Part shown: one piece after another, positions 8,233 to 15,982 of the stretch
How positions within the stretch are numbered: the stretch's first letter is position 1
How the letters are laid out: every line of letters begins with the position of its first letter
The notes under the pieces: generated by a model
Database searches by the model: none
Seen by the model: only the letters and a program-made list of their open reading frames with translations
What the model was told of the DNA's origin: nothing
Source: Parvularcula sp. IMCC14364
GTDB lineage: Bacteria; Pseudomonadota; Alphaproteobacteria; Caulobacterales; Parvularculaceae
Direction of reading: 5' to 3'
Assembly: GCF_030758415.1 (NCBI RefSeq)
Contig: NZ_CP132334.1
Location: forward strand, 3,050,001-3,114,000
DNA length: 64,000 nt
Translations under genes and position numbers: made by a program

Positions 8233-10353
8233 TCACTTGTGGCTGACGGGGTCCGCATCCCGCAGTCCCCAGAGATGAAGGGCGTATGCGTAAAGATGTG
8301 CACGCTCCTCCAGTTGCTCAAAACGCGCTGCAGACCCGCCATGACCAGCCGACATATTCATCCGGAGCAGGAAAGGTCCACCCGTTGCCTCGTCCCGAAG
8401 ACGCGCAATCCATTTGGCCATTTCCCAATAAGTAACGCGATAATCTGTCAGTCCGCCGGTCGCGAGAATGGGCGGATAGTCGCGGGACTTTTGTATATTC
8501 TCGTAAGGAGAATAGTCCCTAATCCACCTATACCCTTCAGGGTCGTGAATGGGGTCGCCCCATTCTGGCCATTCCGGCGGCGTCAAAGGCAAGCTTTCAT
8601 CAGAAATTGTATTCAGCACATCAACGAATGGAACAGCAGCAAGCACACCAGCAAACAGGTCAGGTCGCAAATTTACTGACGCGCCAACCAGTAATCCGCC
8701 AGCTGATCCGCCATAAGCGACGATGCGGCCCGCAGAGGTATAGTCTTTCTCTACAAGGCTTTCTGCACAGCACACAAAATCTGTGAAACTGTTCATCTTC
8801 TTGCTCAGCTTGCCATCAAGATACCATTGCTGTCCTTTGGCTGAACCACCGCGTATATGGGCAAGCGCGTAAATCGCCCCCCGGTCCACCATGGAAAGCA
8901 CATTGGGGGAGAACCCATCATCAATATATGCGCCGTATGATCCGTACCCATACAGCAGAACAGGGGCAGAGCCATTCAATGGTGTCTCTTTTAGCCGCAA
9001 GGTAACCATCGGAATCCCTGAACCATCCTGCGCAACAGCATCATGGCGCTCGACTACATACAGTTCCGGGTTGTGCCCACTGGGCACTTCGCGTCGTTTA
9101 CGCAAACGGCGCGCACCAGTTTTCATGTCATAATCGATCGTCTCTGTAGGCCGGGACATGCTTTCGTAATAGAACCGAAGCGTATCCGTTTCATACTCAC
9201 GCCCCTGGGAATACCAGACGCTATATGCCGACTCATCAAACGCAATCTCTTCCTCATGCCCGTCATAGTGACCGACCACAATCCGAGGGCGGGCATTTTT
9301 GCGCTCGAGGCGCACCGTATAATCTTTGAAATTCGTGAAATCGCTGATCAACGTACCTGCCTGATAGGGAATAACATCTTCCCAGTTTTCACGCTCTGGC
9401 GCACTGAGCAGCGTACGCATCATCTTGAAATCAACCGCACCATCCCGGTTTGTTCTGATATAGAACCAGTCCTGATAATGATCGATATAATATTCTTCTC
9501 CCTTTTTTCTCGGGGCAAGAACAACCGGCCTTGAAAAGGGCGCATTTGCGGGAATGAAAAGTGTCTCCGTTGTTACCTGGTCTCCAATATGAATGATAAT
9601 ATAGACACCGCTTGTGGTTTTCCCCACACTGAGAAACATACCAGTGTCTGTCTCTTCGTAGACAAGTTCGTCTTCTTGCGGGTGTGTGCCCAAAACATGG
9701 CGCTTAACGCGTCTTGGGCGCTGGTTATCATCCCGTTCAATATAGAAGAAACTGCCTGAATCAGCAGCCCACACAGCCTCGCCATCAGTATTTGCAATCG
9801 GACCGTCAAGAATCTGGTCTGTGTCCGCATCCCTTACTTGCAACGTATAATATTCTGAACCAAGTCGATCAGCGCCGCAGACAATATACCTATGGTTTGG
9901 CGAACTCTCGACACACCCTATCGAAAAGAACTCACTGTCTCCAGCTTCGGCATCGCCATCAAACAGGACCTTCTCAGCGCCACCATCACGATCTGAACGC
10001 ATGTAAACAGGGTAATTGCCCCCCTGTCGAAATTTGGTGTAATAAGCATACGGCCCATCAGGCGTTGGCACCGATGCATCATCCTCCTTAATCCGCCCAC
10101 GCATTTCTGCGACAAGCTGCTGACGAAGCTCCTCAAGGTTACCCGTCATAGATTCATAGTAATTATTCTCCGCCTCCAGGTGCTGATAGATATCTGGCTT
10201 CAGAACCGACGGGTCCCGAAGCACCTCTTGCCAGTTCTCATCTTTCATCCAGGCATAATTATCGATACGCTTCTCACCATGCTGAATAATTTCAACTGGT
10301 TCCTTGCGCGCAGCAGGCGCGTTGATTGGGGAGGATAAATCTGGTTTTTTCAT
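8233..10353 (-). CDS. ptrB: Oligopeptidase B-like S9A serine peptidase
   Basis: The 706-residue protein has no signal peptide and is probably cytoplasmic. The N-terminal propeller (about 60-420) precedes the catalytic alpha/beta-hydrolase domain. Catalytic Ser lies in YGGSAGGLLVGA, Asp in TGGLTDYRV and His in SAGHGGSA. These contexts and the opening phrase RIDNYAWMKDENW match oligopeptidase B, which cleaves short peptides after Lys or Arg. Its 3' end lies nine bases from the convergent TPR gene. Together with the peptidase at 4296 it gives two S9 enzymes within 6 kb, one exported and one internal, fitting sequential peptide breakdown. The exact cleavage preference is inferred from family resemblance. 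Confidence 0.88.
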   Translation of the reverse strand: MKKPDLSSPINAPAARKEPVEIIQHGEKRIDNYAWMKDENWQEVLRDPSVLKPDIYQHLEAENNYYESMTGNLEELRQQLVAEMRGRIKEDDASVPTPDGPYAYYTKFRQGGNYPVYMRSDRDGGAEKVLFDGDAEAGDSEFFSIGCVESSPNHRYIVCGADRLGSEYYTLQVRDADTDQILDGPIANTDGEAVWAADSGSFFYIERDDNQRPRRVKRHVLGTHPQEDELVYEETDTGMFLSVGKTTSGVYIIIHIGDQVTTETLFIPANAPFSRPVVLAPRKKGEEYYIDHYQDWFYIRTNRDGAVDFKMMRTLLSAPERENWEDVIPYQAGTLISDFTNFKDYTVRLERKNARPRIVVGHYDGHEEEIAFDESAYSVWYSQGREYETDTLRFYYESMSRPTETIDYDMKTGARRLRKRREVPSGHNPELYVVERHDAVAQDGSGIPMVTLRLKETPLNGSAPVLLYGYGSYGAYIDDGFSPNVLSMVDRGAIYALAHIRGGSAKGQQWYLDGKLSKKMNSFTDFVCCAESLVEKDYTSAGRIVAYGGSAGGLLVGASVNLRPDLFAGVLAAVPFVDVLNTISDESLPLTPPEWPEWGDPIHDPEGYRWIRDYSPYENIQKSRDYPPILATGGLTDYRVTYWEMAKWIARLRDEATGGPFLLRMNMSAGHGGSAARFEQLEERAHLYAYALHLWGLRDADPVSHK

Positions 10354-10499
10354 CGTCGTGATTGTTCGTGACTGGCTGGAAATTCAACAATAGCAATATC
10401 AGGTCATCTGACCCAGCTCCATGGCAAAATATGATTTCGCCTCTAGCCGCTAATACAGACCATATTCTGCTTTATCGTTTTAAGGTCAAAAAGAAACCA

Positions 10500-10573
10500 T
10501 GGAGCGGGTAACGGGAATCGAACCCGTAACTTAAGCTTGGGAAGCTCGCGTGATACCTTTTCACCATACCCGC
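10500..10573 (-). tRNA. tRNA-Gly (anticodon CCC)
   Basis: A complete 74-base cloverleaf is encoded on the minus strand with CCA in the DNA. The acceptor arm is GCGGGTA/TACCCGC, the D arm GTGA/TCAC, the T arm ACGGG-TTCGATT-CCCGT. The anticodon loop is TTCCCAA, giving CCC, which reads GGG glycine codons. The anticodon stem CGAGC/GCTTA has a G-U pair and an unpaired C-A at position 27-43, which is unusual but tolerable. A T-rich tract follows the CCA end and may serve as terminator. Confidence 0.93.
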
Positions 10574-10585
10574 CCTAGAAGACAA

Positions 10586-10615
10586 CTTATGGGCCTTGAC
10601 GGGCTGATGCGTCAA
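10586..10615 (-). promoter_or_regulatory. Probable tRNA-Gly promoter
   Basis: Reading the minus strand, TTGACG (10615-10610) and CATAAG (10591-10586) are 18 bases apart. They lie just upstream of the tRNA, leaving a leader of about five bases. The -35 matches five of six and the -10 four of six consensus positions. Confidence 0.45.
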
Positions 10616-10757
10616 GAATTCCTGTATTCCGGGATCACGACGAGTTTACCCGGGATAGCGGATACACCGTTTGCAACCGCGCCCGGTTGCTTTAGTCTTT
10701 GCCAACAACAGCGTCCGGCCAGACGGGCGACCAAGGCAGACAAGGCAGGGCAGAGAC

Positions 10758-11690
10758 ATGGCTGACGGGACGGCAATCAACAAATGGAGCGATCCGGATT
10801 TCACGGCTGATGGCACGCGGCGCGCAGCTGTGGGCTTGAAACAGCTTGAGACGCTCTGGTTCAACACCGGAACCTTGTGCAATATCGAATGCGTCAATTG
10901 CTATATTGAAAGCTCGCCAACCAATGACCGACTTGTCTATCTGACGCCGGAAGACGTGGCCCCCTATCTTGCGGAAGCCAGGCAGATGGGGACACAGGAA
11001 ATTGGCTTCACCGGCGGCGAGCCAATGATGAACAAGGATATTATTCGCATCCTTGAAATGACTCTGGAACACGGCTTTCAGACGCTGGTGTTGACCAATG
11101 CAATGAAACCGTTGATGCGCCCACGCGTACAGGAAGGCCTGCTTGACCTGAAAGAGCGCTTTGGCAGTCAGCTGACACTGCGCATCAGCCTCGATCATTA
11201 TTCAAAGGAACTGCACGAGAAAGAGCGTGGCAAAGACACTTATCAACCCGCTCTGGACGGGATGCAGTGGCTGGCAGAGAACGGCTTTACCATGACTGCA
11301 GCGGGGCGCACCTGCTGGGGCGAGGATGAGTCCGAAGCCCGGCAGGGGTATAAAAAGGTGTTCGATTCCATTGGCGTACAGATTGATGTAACTGACCCGG
11401 AAGCGCTTGTCTTGTTTCCAGAAATGAATGATGGGGGAGACCCGCCGGAAATTACTGTAGAATGCTGGGGCATACTGAACAAGAAGCCATCAGACATTAT
11501 GTGTGCAACATCACGCATGGTCGTGCGACACAAAGGGGCCGGACGGGCAGAAGTGCAGGCCTGCACGCTTTTAGCTTATGACCAGCAGTTCAACCTTGGC
11601 GGCTCTCTTGAAGAGGCATCCCAGCCTGTAAAACTGAACCATCCCCATTGCGCAACATTCTGTGTACTGGGCGGCGGCTCTTGCTCCTGA
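10758..11690 (+). CDS. Radical SAM protein of unknown substrate, Cys-rich C-terminus
   Basis: ATG 10758 gives 310 residues. An upstream in-frame TTG would add 29 residues of unconvincing sequence that overlaps the tRNA promoter side. The radical SAM cluster motif is CNIECVNC with cysteines 41, 45 and 48 (CX3CX2C), followed by the SAM-binding GGEP motif (GFTGGEPMM). Further cysteines lie in ECWG, IMCATS, QACTLL, HCATFC and the final GGGSCS, enough to bind one auxiliary iron-sulfur cluster as in SPASM or twitch proteins. The family resembles MoaA/PqqE-like enzymes, but I do not recognise a named member. The gene ends seven bases before a DUF938 methyltransferase start, so the two are almost certainly co-translated. 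Substrate and product are unknown. Confidence 0.85.
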   Translation: MADGTAINKWSDPDFTADGTRRAAVGLKQLETLWFNTGTLCNIECVNCYIESSPTNDRLVYLTPEDVAPYLAEARQMGTQEIGFTGGEPMMNKDIIRILEMTLEHGFQTLVLTNAMKPLMRPRVQEGLLDLKERFGSQLTLRISLDHYSKELHEKERGKDTYQPALDGMQWLAENGFTMTAAGRTCWGEDESEARQGYKKVFDSIGVQIDVTDPEALVLFPEMNDGGDPPEITVECWGILNKKPSDIMCATSRMVVRHKGAGRAEVQACTLLAYDQQFNLGGSLEEASQPVKLNHPHCATFCVLGGGSCS

Positions 11691-11697
11691 CGAATTG

Positions 11698-12375
11698 ATG
11701 GCCGAGGACTATCAGAAAGATCATGCCGGCAAGGAGCTGGCATTGGAAGCGCGGGCAAGCGAAGCCGAGCGCCTCTCATCTCCTTCCGTTGCGCGTAATC
11801 GCGATGCCATTCGTGATGTCTTCTGTGATCACATGCCGGATATGGGCACAGTGCTGGAAATCGGTTCTGGTACCGGCGAACACGCCGTACATATCTCTCG
11901 CAGACTGCCTGACCTTACCTGGACCCCCTCCGACCCTGATGCGGCATCACGGCGCAGTATTATTGCGTGGGCAGATTATTTGAACCTTACCAATGTTCAC
12001 GCGCCCCTTGACCTGGATGTGGCACACGCCGACTGGTTCAAGCGGCCAGACATTCCAACACCACTGATCGGGATGATGTCTGTCAACATGATCCATATTG
12101 CCCCGTTTGAAGCCGCCGAGGGTCTGTTCGCGGGGGCTGGTGCCTTGCTCCAGAAAGAGGGACGATTATTCCTTTATGGTCCTTTCCTGAGGGAGGGAAA
12201 GACGGCACCCTCTAACCACGCATTTGACGAAAGTCTGAGGTCACGGGACCCCCGCTGGGGCGTGCGTGACCTCGACCGGGATATATTGCCGCTAGCGCGC
12301 AGGGCCGGATTGTCCTTGCAAAAAGTCATCCAGATGCCCGCCAACAACCTCGCTGTTATCTTCTCCAGGGAGTGA
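11698..12375 (+). CDS. DUF938 (METTL26-like) SAM-dependent methyltransferase
   Basis: Starting at ATG 11698 the product has 225 residues. Upstream in-frame codons belong to the radical SAM gene. A class I methyltransferase fold is indicated by motif I VLEIGSGTGEHAV, then an acidic loop (PSDPD) and the SVNMIHIAPFEA segment typical of DUF938. The family is also found in animals as METTL26, where its substrate is not established. It follows the radical SAM gene by seven bases, so the pair may act on one substrate, one enzyme by radical chemistry and the other by methyl transfer. That joint role is inference from spacing only. The phrase LYGPFLREG and the C-terminal ANNLAVIF are family features. 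Confidence 0.87.
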   Translation: MAEDYQKDHAGKELALEARASEAERLSSPSVARNRDAIRDVFCDHMPDMGTVLEIGSGTGEHAVHISRRLPDLTWTPSDPDAASRRSIIAWADYLNLTNVHAPLDLDVAHADWFKRPDIPTPLIGMMSVNMIHIAPFEAAEGLFAGAGALLQKEGRLFLYGPFLREGKTAPSNHAFDESLRSRDPRWGVRDLDRDILPLARRAGLSLQKVIQMPANNLAVIFSRE

Positions 12376-12475
12376 TTGCAGTGAAGTCCGTGTTTTGACA
12401 TTCGGTCGGCACGGCCTCAGATTAAGGATATATCGGGGCAAAGGCCGGCAGAATAGTTATTACAGGAGTTTCAAC

Positions 12476-12952
12476 ATGAAAATCAGCTTTCAGATTATGG
12501 CGGGCATTGCAAGTTTAGCCTTGCTAGCTGGCAGCCACAGCATGGCGACGGAACCTGAGGACAGTCCATATAACGCAGATCTTGCAGAAAAATTGGGGGC
12601 GGATGAATATGGGATGCGTTCATATGTGTTCGTCACTTTATTGACTGGCCCAGCCGAGATAACTGACGCAGACGAACGCAACGCGCTGTTTCGGGGGCAC
12701 TTTTCCAATATGGCGAAGTTGGCGGAGGACGGAAAACTGGTTCTGGCGGGTCCCTTCATTGAAGGAGAGCCAAAGCGTGGGCTTTTCATCTTTGATGTCA
12801 AGACGGTTGAAGAAGCTCAGTCACTGGTGGAAACCGATCCTGCTGTGGCGGCAGGCATCTTCAAAGCTGAGTACACGAAGTATTACGGGTCGGCTGCCTT
12901 GAAAATGATCAACGATATTCACGGCACAATTCAGAAAACAAAAATTGAATAA
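12476..12952 (+). CDS. Exported YciI-domain protein
   Basis: ATG 12476 is preceded by CAGGAG seven bases upstream. The 158-residue product begins with a signal peptide (hydrophobic AGIASLALLAGSHSMA). Residues 50-145 form a YCII-like domain with the conserved pattern RGHFSNMAKLAEDGKLVLAG and PFIEG, including the His that forms the His-Asp pair in this family. Export is unusual for YciI proteins, which are mostly cytoplasmic and of unclear enzymatic function. It lies about 100 bases after the DUF938 gene on the same strand and might be a third cistron, but the gap allows its own promoter. Confidence 0.78.
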   Translation: MKISFQIMAGIASLALLAGSHSMATEPEDSPYNADLAEKLGADEYGMRSYVFVTLLTGPAEITDADERNALFRGHFSNMAKLAEDGKLVLAGPFIEGEPKRGLFIFDVKTVEEAQSLVETDPAVAAGIFKAEYTKYYGSAALKMINDIHGTIQKTKIE

Positions 12953-12963
12953 GCATTGTGCTT

Positions 12964-14022
12964 TCAATCAAGTCCTGCATGTCTCTCAAAAAATTCATCA
13001 CGCAGGCTGACCGTTGATTCAACACCGAGTTTTTCATAATTTCTGTTCAGCCATTGACGGGCAGAAGTGCGACCACGGTCACGCAGAGACTTCAGAAAAG
13101 TCCAGTCCGTATTATACTTGGTAGCCACTGACAGGTCCTGCAAATACTGGTCCGCGCGGATATTGTGAAACAGTATGTCCACATATGAGTCACGATACTC
13201 TTCCTTCAGCATATCCTTCCGGATAAGTTTCTGAACGAATGACACCGCCCGCATCTCTTTCAGGAGAGATGAGTTGAAAGAAATTTCGTTAACGCGGTTA
13301 TGGATTTCCGCGGCTGTCTTTGGAATTTCCTGACGCTCTATCGGGTTCAGCATCACAACCAATACGTCGCGGCTTTCCCGATCATAAAATAAAGGCCAGA
13401 GCGGCGGATTACCGGTAAAGCCGCCATCCCAGTAGTGCTCGCCGTCAATCTCAACAGCCTGATAAAGGTTGGGCAGACAAGCGGAAGCCATGACAACGTC
13501 AGCCGTGACCTCTTCACGACTGAAAACCTTCACTTTGCTGCTGCGCACATTAGTTGCAGATATATATAGCTTGGAAGTATTGCCCTCATGCAGTTTTTCA
13601 AAATTCACATGTCGCTCAAGAATATCCTTGAGCGGATTGATGTTCATAGGGTTGAACTGGTACGGAGAAACGGCCTGTGTGAATGTCCCCATCATCATGT
13701 AATGAGACCATTCCTTTATGTCCTGCAGATGCGGGTACATATCATAAATGACTTCAGGCAGAAACTGATCCCAACTGAGTTAGGTTTTGCCAATATCTTC
13801 CCAGAAATTGTGCAGGCACTGGCGCGCCTGTTCAGGCCCGCCCAGCGTCATTCCGTAGCACATGATCGTGGCGTTCATCGCGCCTGCCGAAGCGGCTGTG
13901 ATACTGGAGAATTCGACACGGCCATCTTCCAGCAGGTAGTCAAGCACACCCCAGGCGAAGGCGCCATGGGCGCCGCCCCCTTGCAGGGCAATATCCAGTC
14001 GTTTTGTATTTGACTTGGTCAT
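12964..14022 (-). pseudogene. Patatin-like phospholipase interrupted by an in-frame TAA
   Basis: ATG 14022 opens a patatin domain with the oxyanion loop GGGAHGAFAWG and nucleophile segment TAASAGAMNA. After FWEDIGKT a TAA stop (13782-13780) interrupts. The same frame then continues without shift (LSWDQFLPEVIYD, then MYPHLQ) to base 12964, and this second part holds the catalytic aspartate in DGGFTGNPP. Read through, the protein would be about 352 residues, a normal length for bacterial patatin/DUF3734-type lipases. A single base change (for example CAA to TAA) explains the break. The catalytic Ser and Asp lie on opposite sides of the stop, so neither half should be active alone. The gene starts 17 bases after bdhA and is probably co-transcribed. 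A sequencing error or readthrough are alternatives. Confidence 0.8.
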
Positions 14023-14038
14023 GCCACCTTGTCCTGAC

Positions 14039-14824
14039 TTATTGAGCGACCCAGCCGCCATCGATATTGATAGAAGCACCATTGGCACCAGCGCCAGCCT
14101 CCGAGCACAGATAAACAATCAGTCCATTTAACTGGTCATAGGTAATAAAGCGCTTGGTTGGCTGTGCTTTCAGCATAACATTATTCTTGACTTCTTCTTC
14201 CGTCATGCCACGCGCCTTTGCCGTATCTGTTATCTGTCCCGCGACCAAGGGCGTTTCAACATAGCCGGGACAAATAGCGTTGCAGGTTATACCATATTCG
14301 GCAACCTCAAGCGCTACGGTCTTGGTCAGACCGATGATACCGTGCTTTGCCGCCACGTAAGCTGACTTAAAAGGGGAAGCAACCAATCCGTGAACTGAGG
14401 CAAGGTTTATTATGCGCCCGGAGCCCTGTGATTTCATGATTGGAACAGAGTGTTTGATTGTATGGAATGCTGATGAAAGGTTTATGGCAATAATAGCATC
14501 CCACTTGTCATCAGGAAATTCATCAATAGGCGAAACTTTCTGTATACCAGCGTTATTCACAAGAATATCAATGCTGCCAAATGTCTCCTTTGCCTCACTG
14601 ACCAGCGCAGCGATCTCAGCTGGCTTCGTCATATCGGCCCCATTGTAAATTGCCTTTACGCCATGCTGTTCAAGCTGCAGGCGATTTTTCTCAATCTCGT
14701 CAGCATCGCCAAAGCCATTCATGACAATGTTAGCGCCTTGGGCAGCAAGCCCTTGCGCAAAACCAAGCCCAATGCCGGAAGTTGAGCCTGTGATGATAGC
14801 GTTTTTGCCCTGAAGCATGCTCAT
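14039..14824 (-). CDS. bdhA: D-3-hydroxybutyrate dehydrogenase
   Basis: ATG 14824 follows AGGAG at good distance and gives 261 residues, the usual length. It is a short-chain dehydrogenase with the NAD-binding pattern GSTSGIGLG, the NNAG motif and the catalytic Ser/Tyr/Lys in LASVHGLVASPFKSAYVAAKHG. C-terminal features (NAICPGYVETPLV and INIDGGWVAQ) are those of 3-hydroxybutyrate dehydrogenase. It oxidises 3-hydroxybutyrate to acetoacetate, using the monomer released from PHB. The window also contains the PHB depolymerase gene (41616), so both ends of the mobilisation route are present. The broken patatin gene lies directly downstream. Confidence 0.92.
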   Translation of the reverse strand: MSMLQGKNAIITGSTSGIGLGFAQGLAAQGANIVMNGFGDADEIEKNRLQLEQHGVKAIYNGADMTKPAEIAALVSEAKETFGSIDILVNNAGIQKVSPIDEFPDDKWDAIIAINLSSAFHTIKHSVPIMKSQGSGRIINLASVHGLVASPFKSAYVAAKHGIIGLTKTVALEVAEYGITCNAICPGYVETPLVAGQITDTAKARGMTEEEVKNNVMLKAQPTKRFITYDQLNGLIVYLCSEAGAGANGASINIDGGWVAQ

Positions 14825-15146
14825 ATGAAAAACTCCTGTGGTGGTACCTTCAAAATTAGGCAACGGGACTTGCTTTGCCCGATTGCGTGGCGGCTAATGA
14901 ACCATTGGCGATAAAGCACGGGCAGAGATTGGGGCCAACACCTTGTTGCCACATTTTTACGCCGCCGCAGCTCCCATACTCTGGTTATTCAAAATTAGAC
15001 TGTAAAAACAGATGGGTACGGCCTCACGCCTTCGTGACCTGCAGGATCATTTTTCGCAATCATTGGCCACATTTGAACCCTTTAATCGATCATGCGTTTT
15101 GAAAGCGCTACGAACCAGAAAGGGATATATCCCGAGGAGTTTTGAC

Positions 15147-15485
15147 ATGATGAATTTGAAAACAACCGCTGCCATCGCTGCCATGAGTTTACTGGCAGTA
15201 GGCTGTACGCAGTCAGGCAATATAGAACGTAATGCTGCTGGCGGTGCTGCTGCTGGCGCACTGGTTGGCGCTATCATCGGCAACAATGTTGGTGATGGTG
15301 ATGCTGAAACCGGTGCAGCGATCGGTGCCGTTGTCGGCGGTGCCGCTGGTGCACAGCGTGGGCGTGAGATGGATCAGCGCCAGCAAGGCCAGCAACAGCT
15401 CTATTTCGACCAACGTGCTCAGCGTTATTACTATGTCGATCAGTATGGAAACACGTACTGGCAGAATGGCGAGCGCCGCTCATAA
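15147..15485 (+). CDS. Glycine-zipper lipoprotein
   Basis: The 112-residue product starts at ATG 15147 after CGAGGAG. The lipobox LLAVGC places the lipidated cysteine at about residue 20. Residues 30-75 form a glycine-zipper region (GGAAAGALVGAIIGNNVG and GAAIGAVVGGAAGA), a membrane-associating motif shared with SlyB/OmpA-associated small lipoproteins. The C-terminus is Gln/Tyr-rich (YFDQRAQRYYYVDQYGN). It is probably an outer membrane lipoprotein with a structural or stress role. A terminator hairpin follows the stop codon. Confidence 0.82.
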   Translation: MMNLKTTAAIAAMSLLAVGCTQSGNIERNAAGGAAAGALVGAIIGNNVGDGDAETGAAIGAVVGGAAGAQRGREMDQRQQGQQQLYFDQRAQRYYYVDQYGNTYWQNGERRS

Positions 15486-15509
15486 TTGAGCGACACCACT
15501 AAACTTTCA

Positions 15510-15535
15510 GCACTCCTCCTGCCTTGGAGGCGTGC
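15510..15535. terminator. Bidirectional hairpin terminator
   Basis: GCAC-T-CCTCC pairs with GGAGG-C-GTGC around a six-base loop, with a T-rich stretch after it on the plus strand. It lies between two convergent genes (15485 and 15538), so it may serve both. Confidence 0.55.
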
Positions 15536-15537
15536 TC

Positions 15538-15948
15538 TTATTTGAGAAGGCCTTTCAGAGCAGGCACAGAGTTTATAGCCTGCGCCATCACATCAGGCCC
15601 TGCTTTCTCAGAAATGAAGTCCTTGACGACCGGCATCATGTCTTTGGCTTGATCCATTGACAGGCCGGTTTCCTTGAATGCAGCCATTGCGGCCATGGCG
15701 TCGCCGGCTTTGTTGCCGCCGAGAATGCCACCCATTTTGCCCATGATGCCGCCAAGACCGCCCGTGGCGCCTGGCTCAAACTGACCAGCAAGCTCTGCTG
15801 CGCCCGGAATTTTTTCAAACAGGCTGCCCACAGCAGATGGGTCACCTTCCTTGTTTAGAAAGCCCATGACAACGCCAACAGCCTGTCGGGCCATGCTTTC
15901 ATCAATACCGACCTTGCTGGCAATTTGCTGGATAAGCTGGTCAATCAT
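15538..15948 (-). CDS. DUF2780/DUF2267-like small protein
   Basis: The product has 136 residues and no clear signal peptide. The N-terminal half (MIDQLIQQIASKVGIDESMARQAVGVVMGFL) is an amphipathic helical region typical of DUF2780-type proteins. A Gly/Met-rich middle follows (GATGGLGGIMGKMGGILGG), then a second helical part that ends in SVPALKGLLK. The biochemical role is unknown. It is convergent with the glycine-zipper lipoprotein gene. Confidence 0.7.
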   Translation of the reverse strand: MIDQLIQQIASKVGIDESMARQAVGVVMGFLNKEGDPSAVGSLFEKIPGAAELAGQFEPGATGGLGGIMGKMGGILGGNKAGDAMAAMAAFKETGLSMDQAKDMMPVVKDFISEKAGPDVMAQAINSVPALKGLLK

Positions 15949-15982
15949 GTGAGAGATCCTTTCCTCTTTTTCACAAGGCCTT

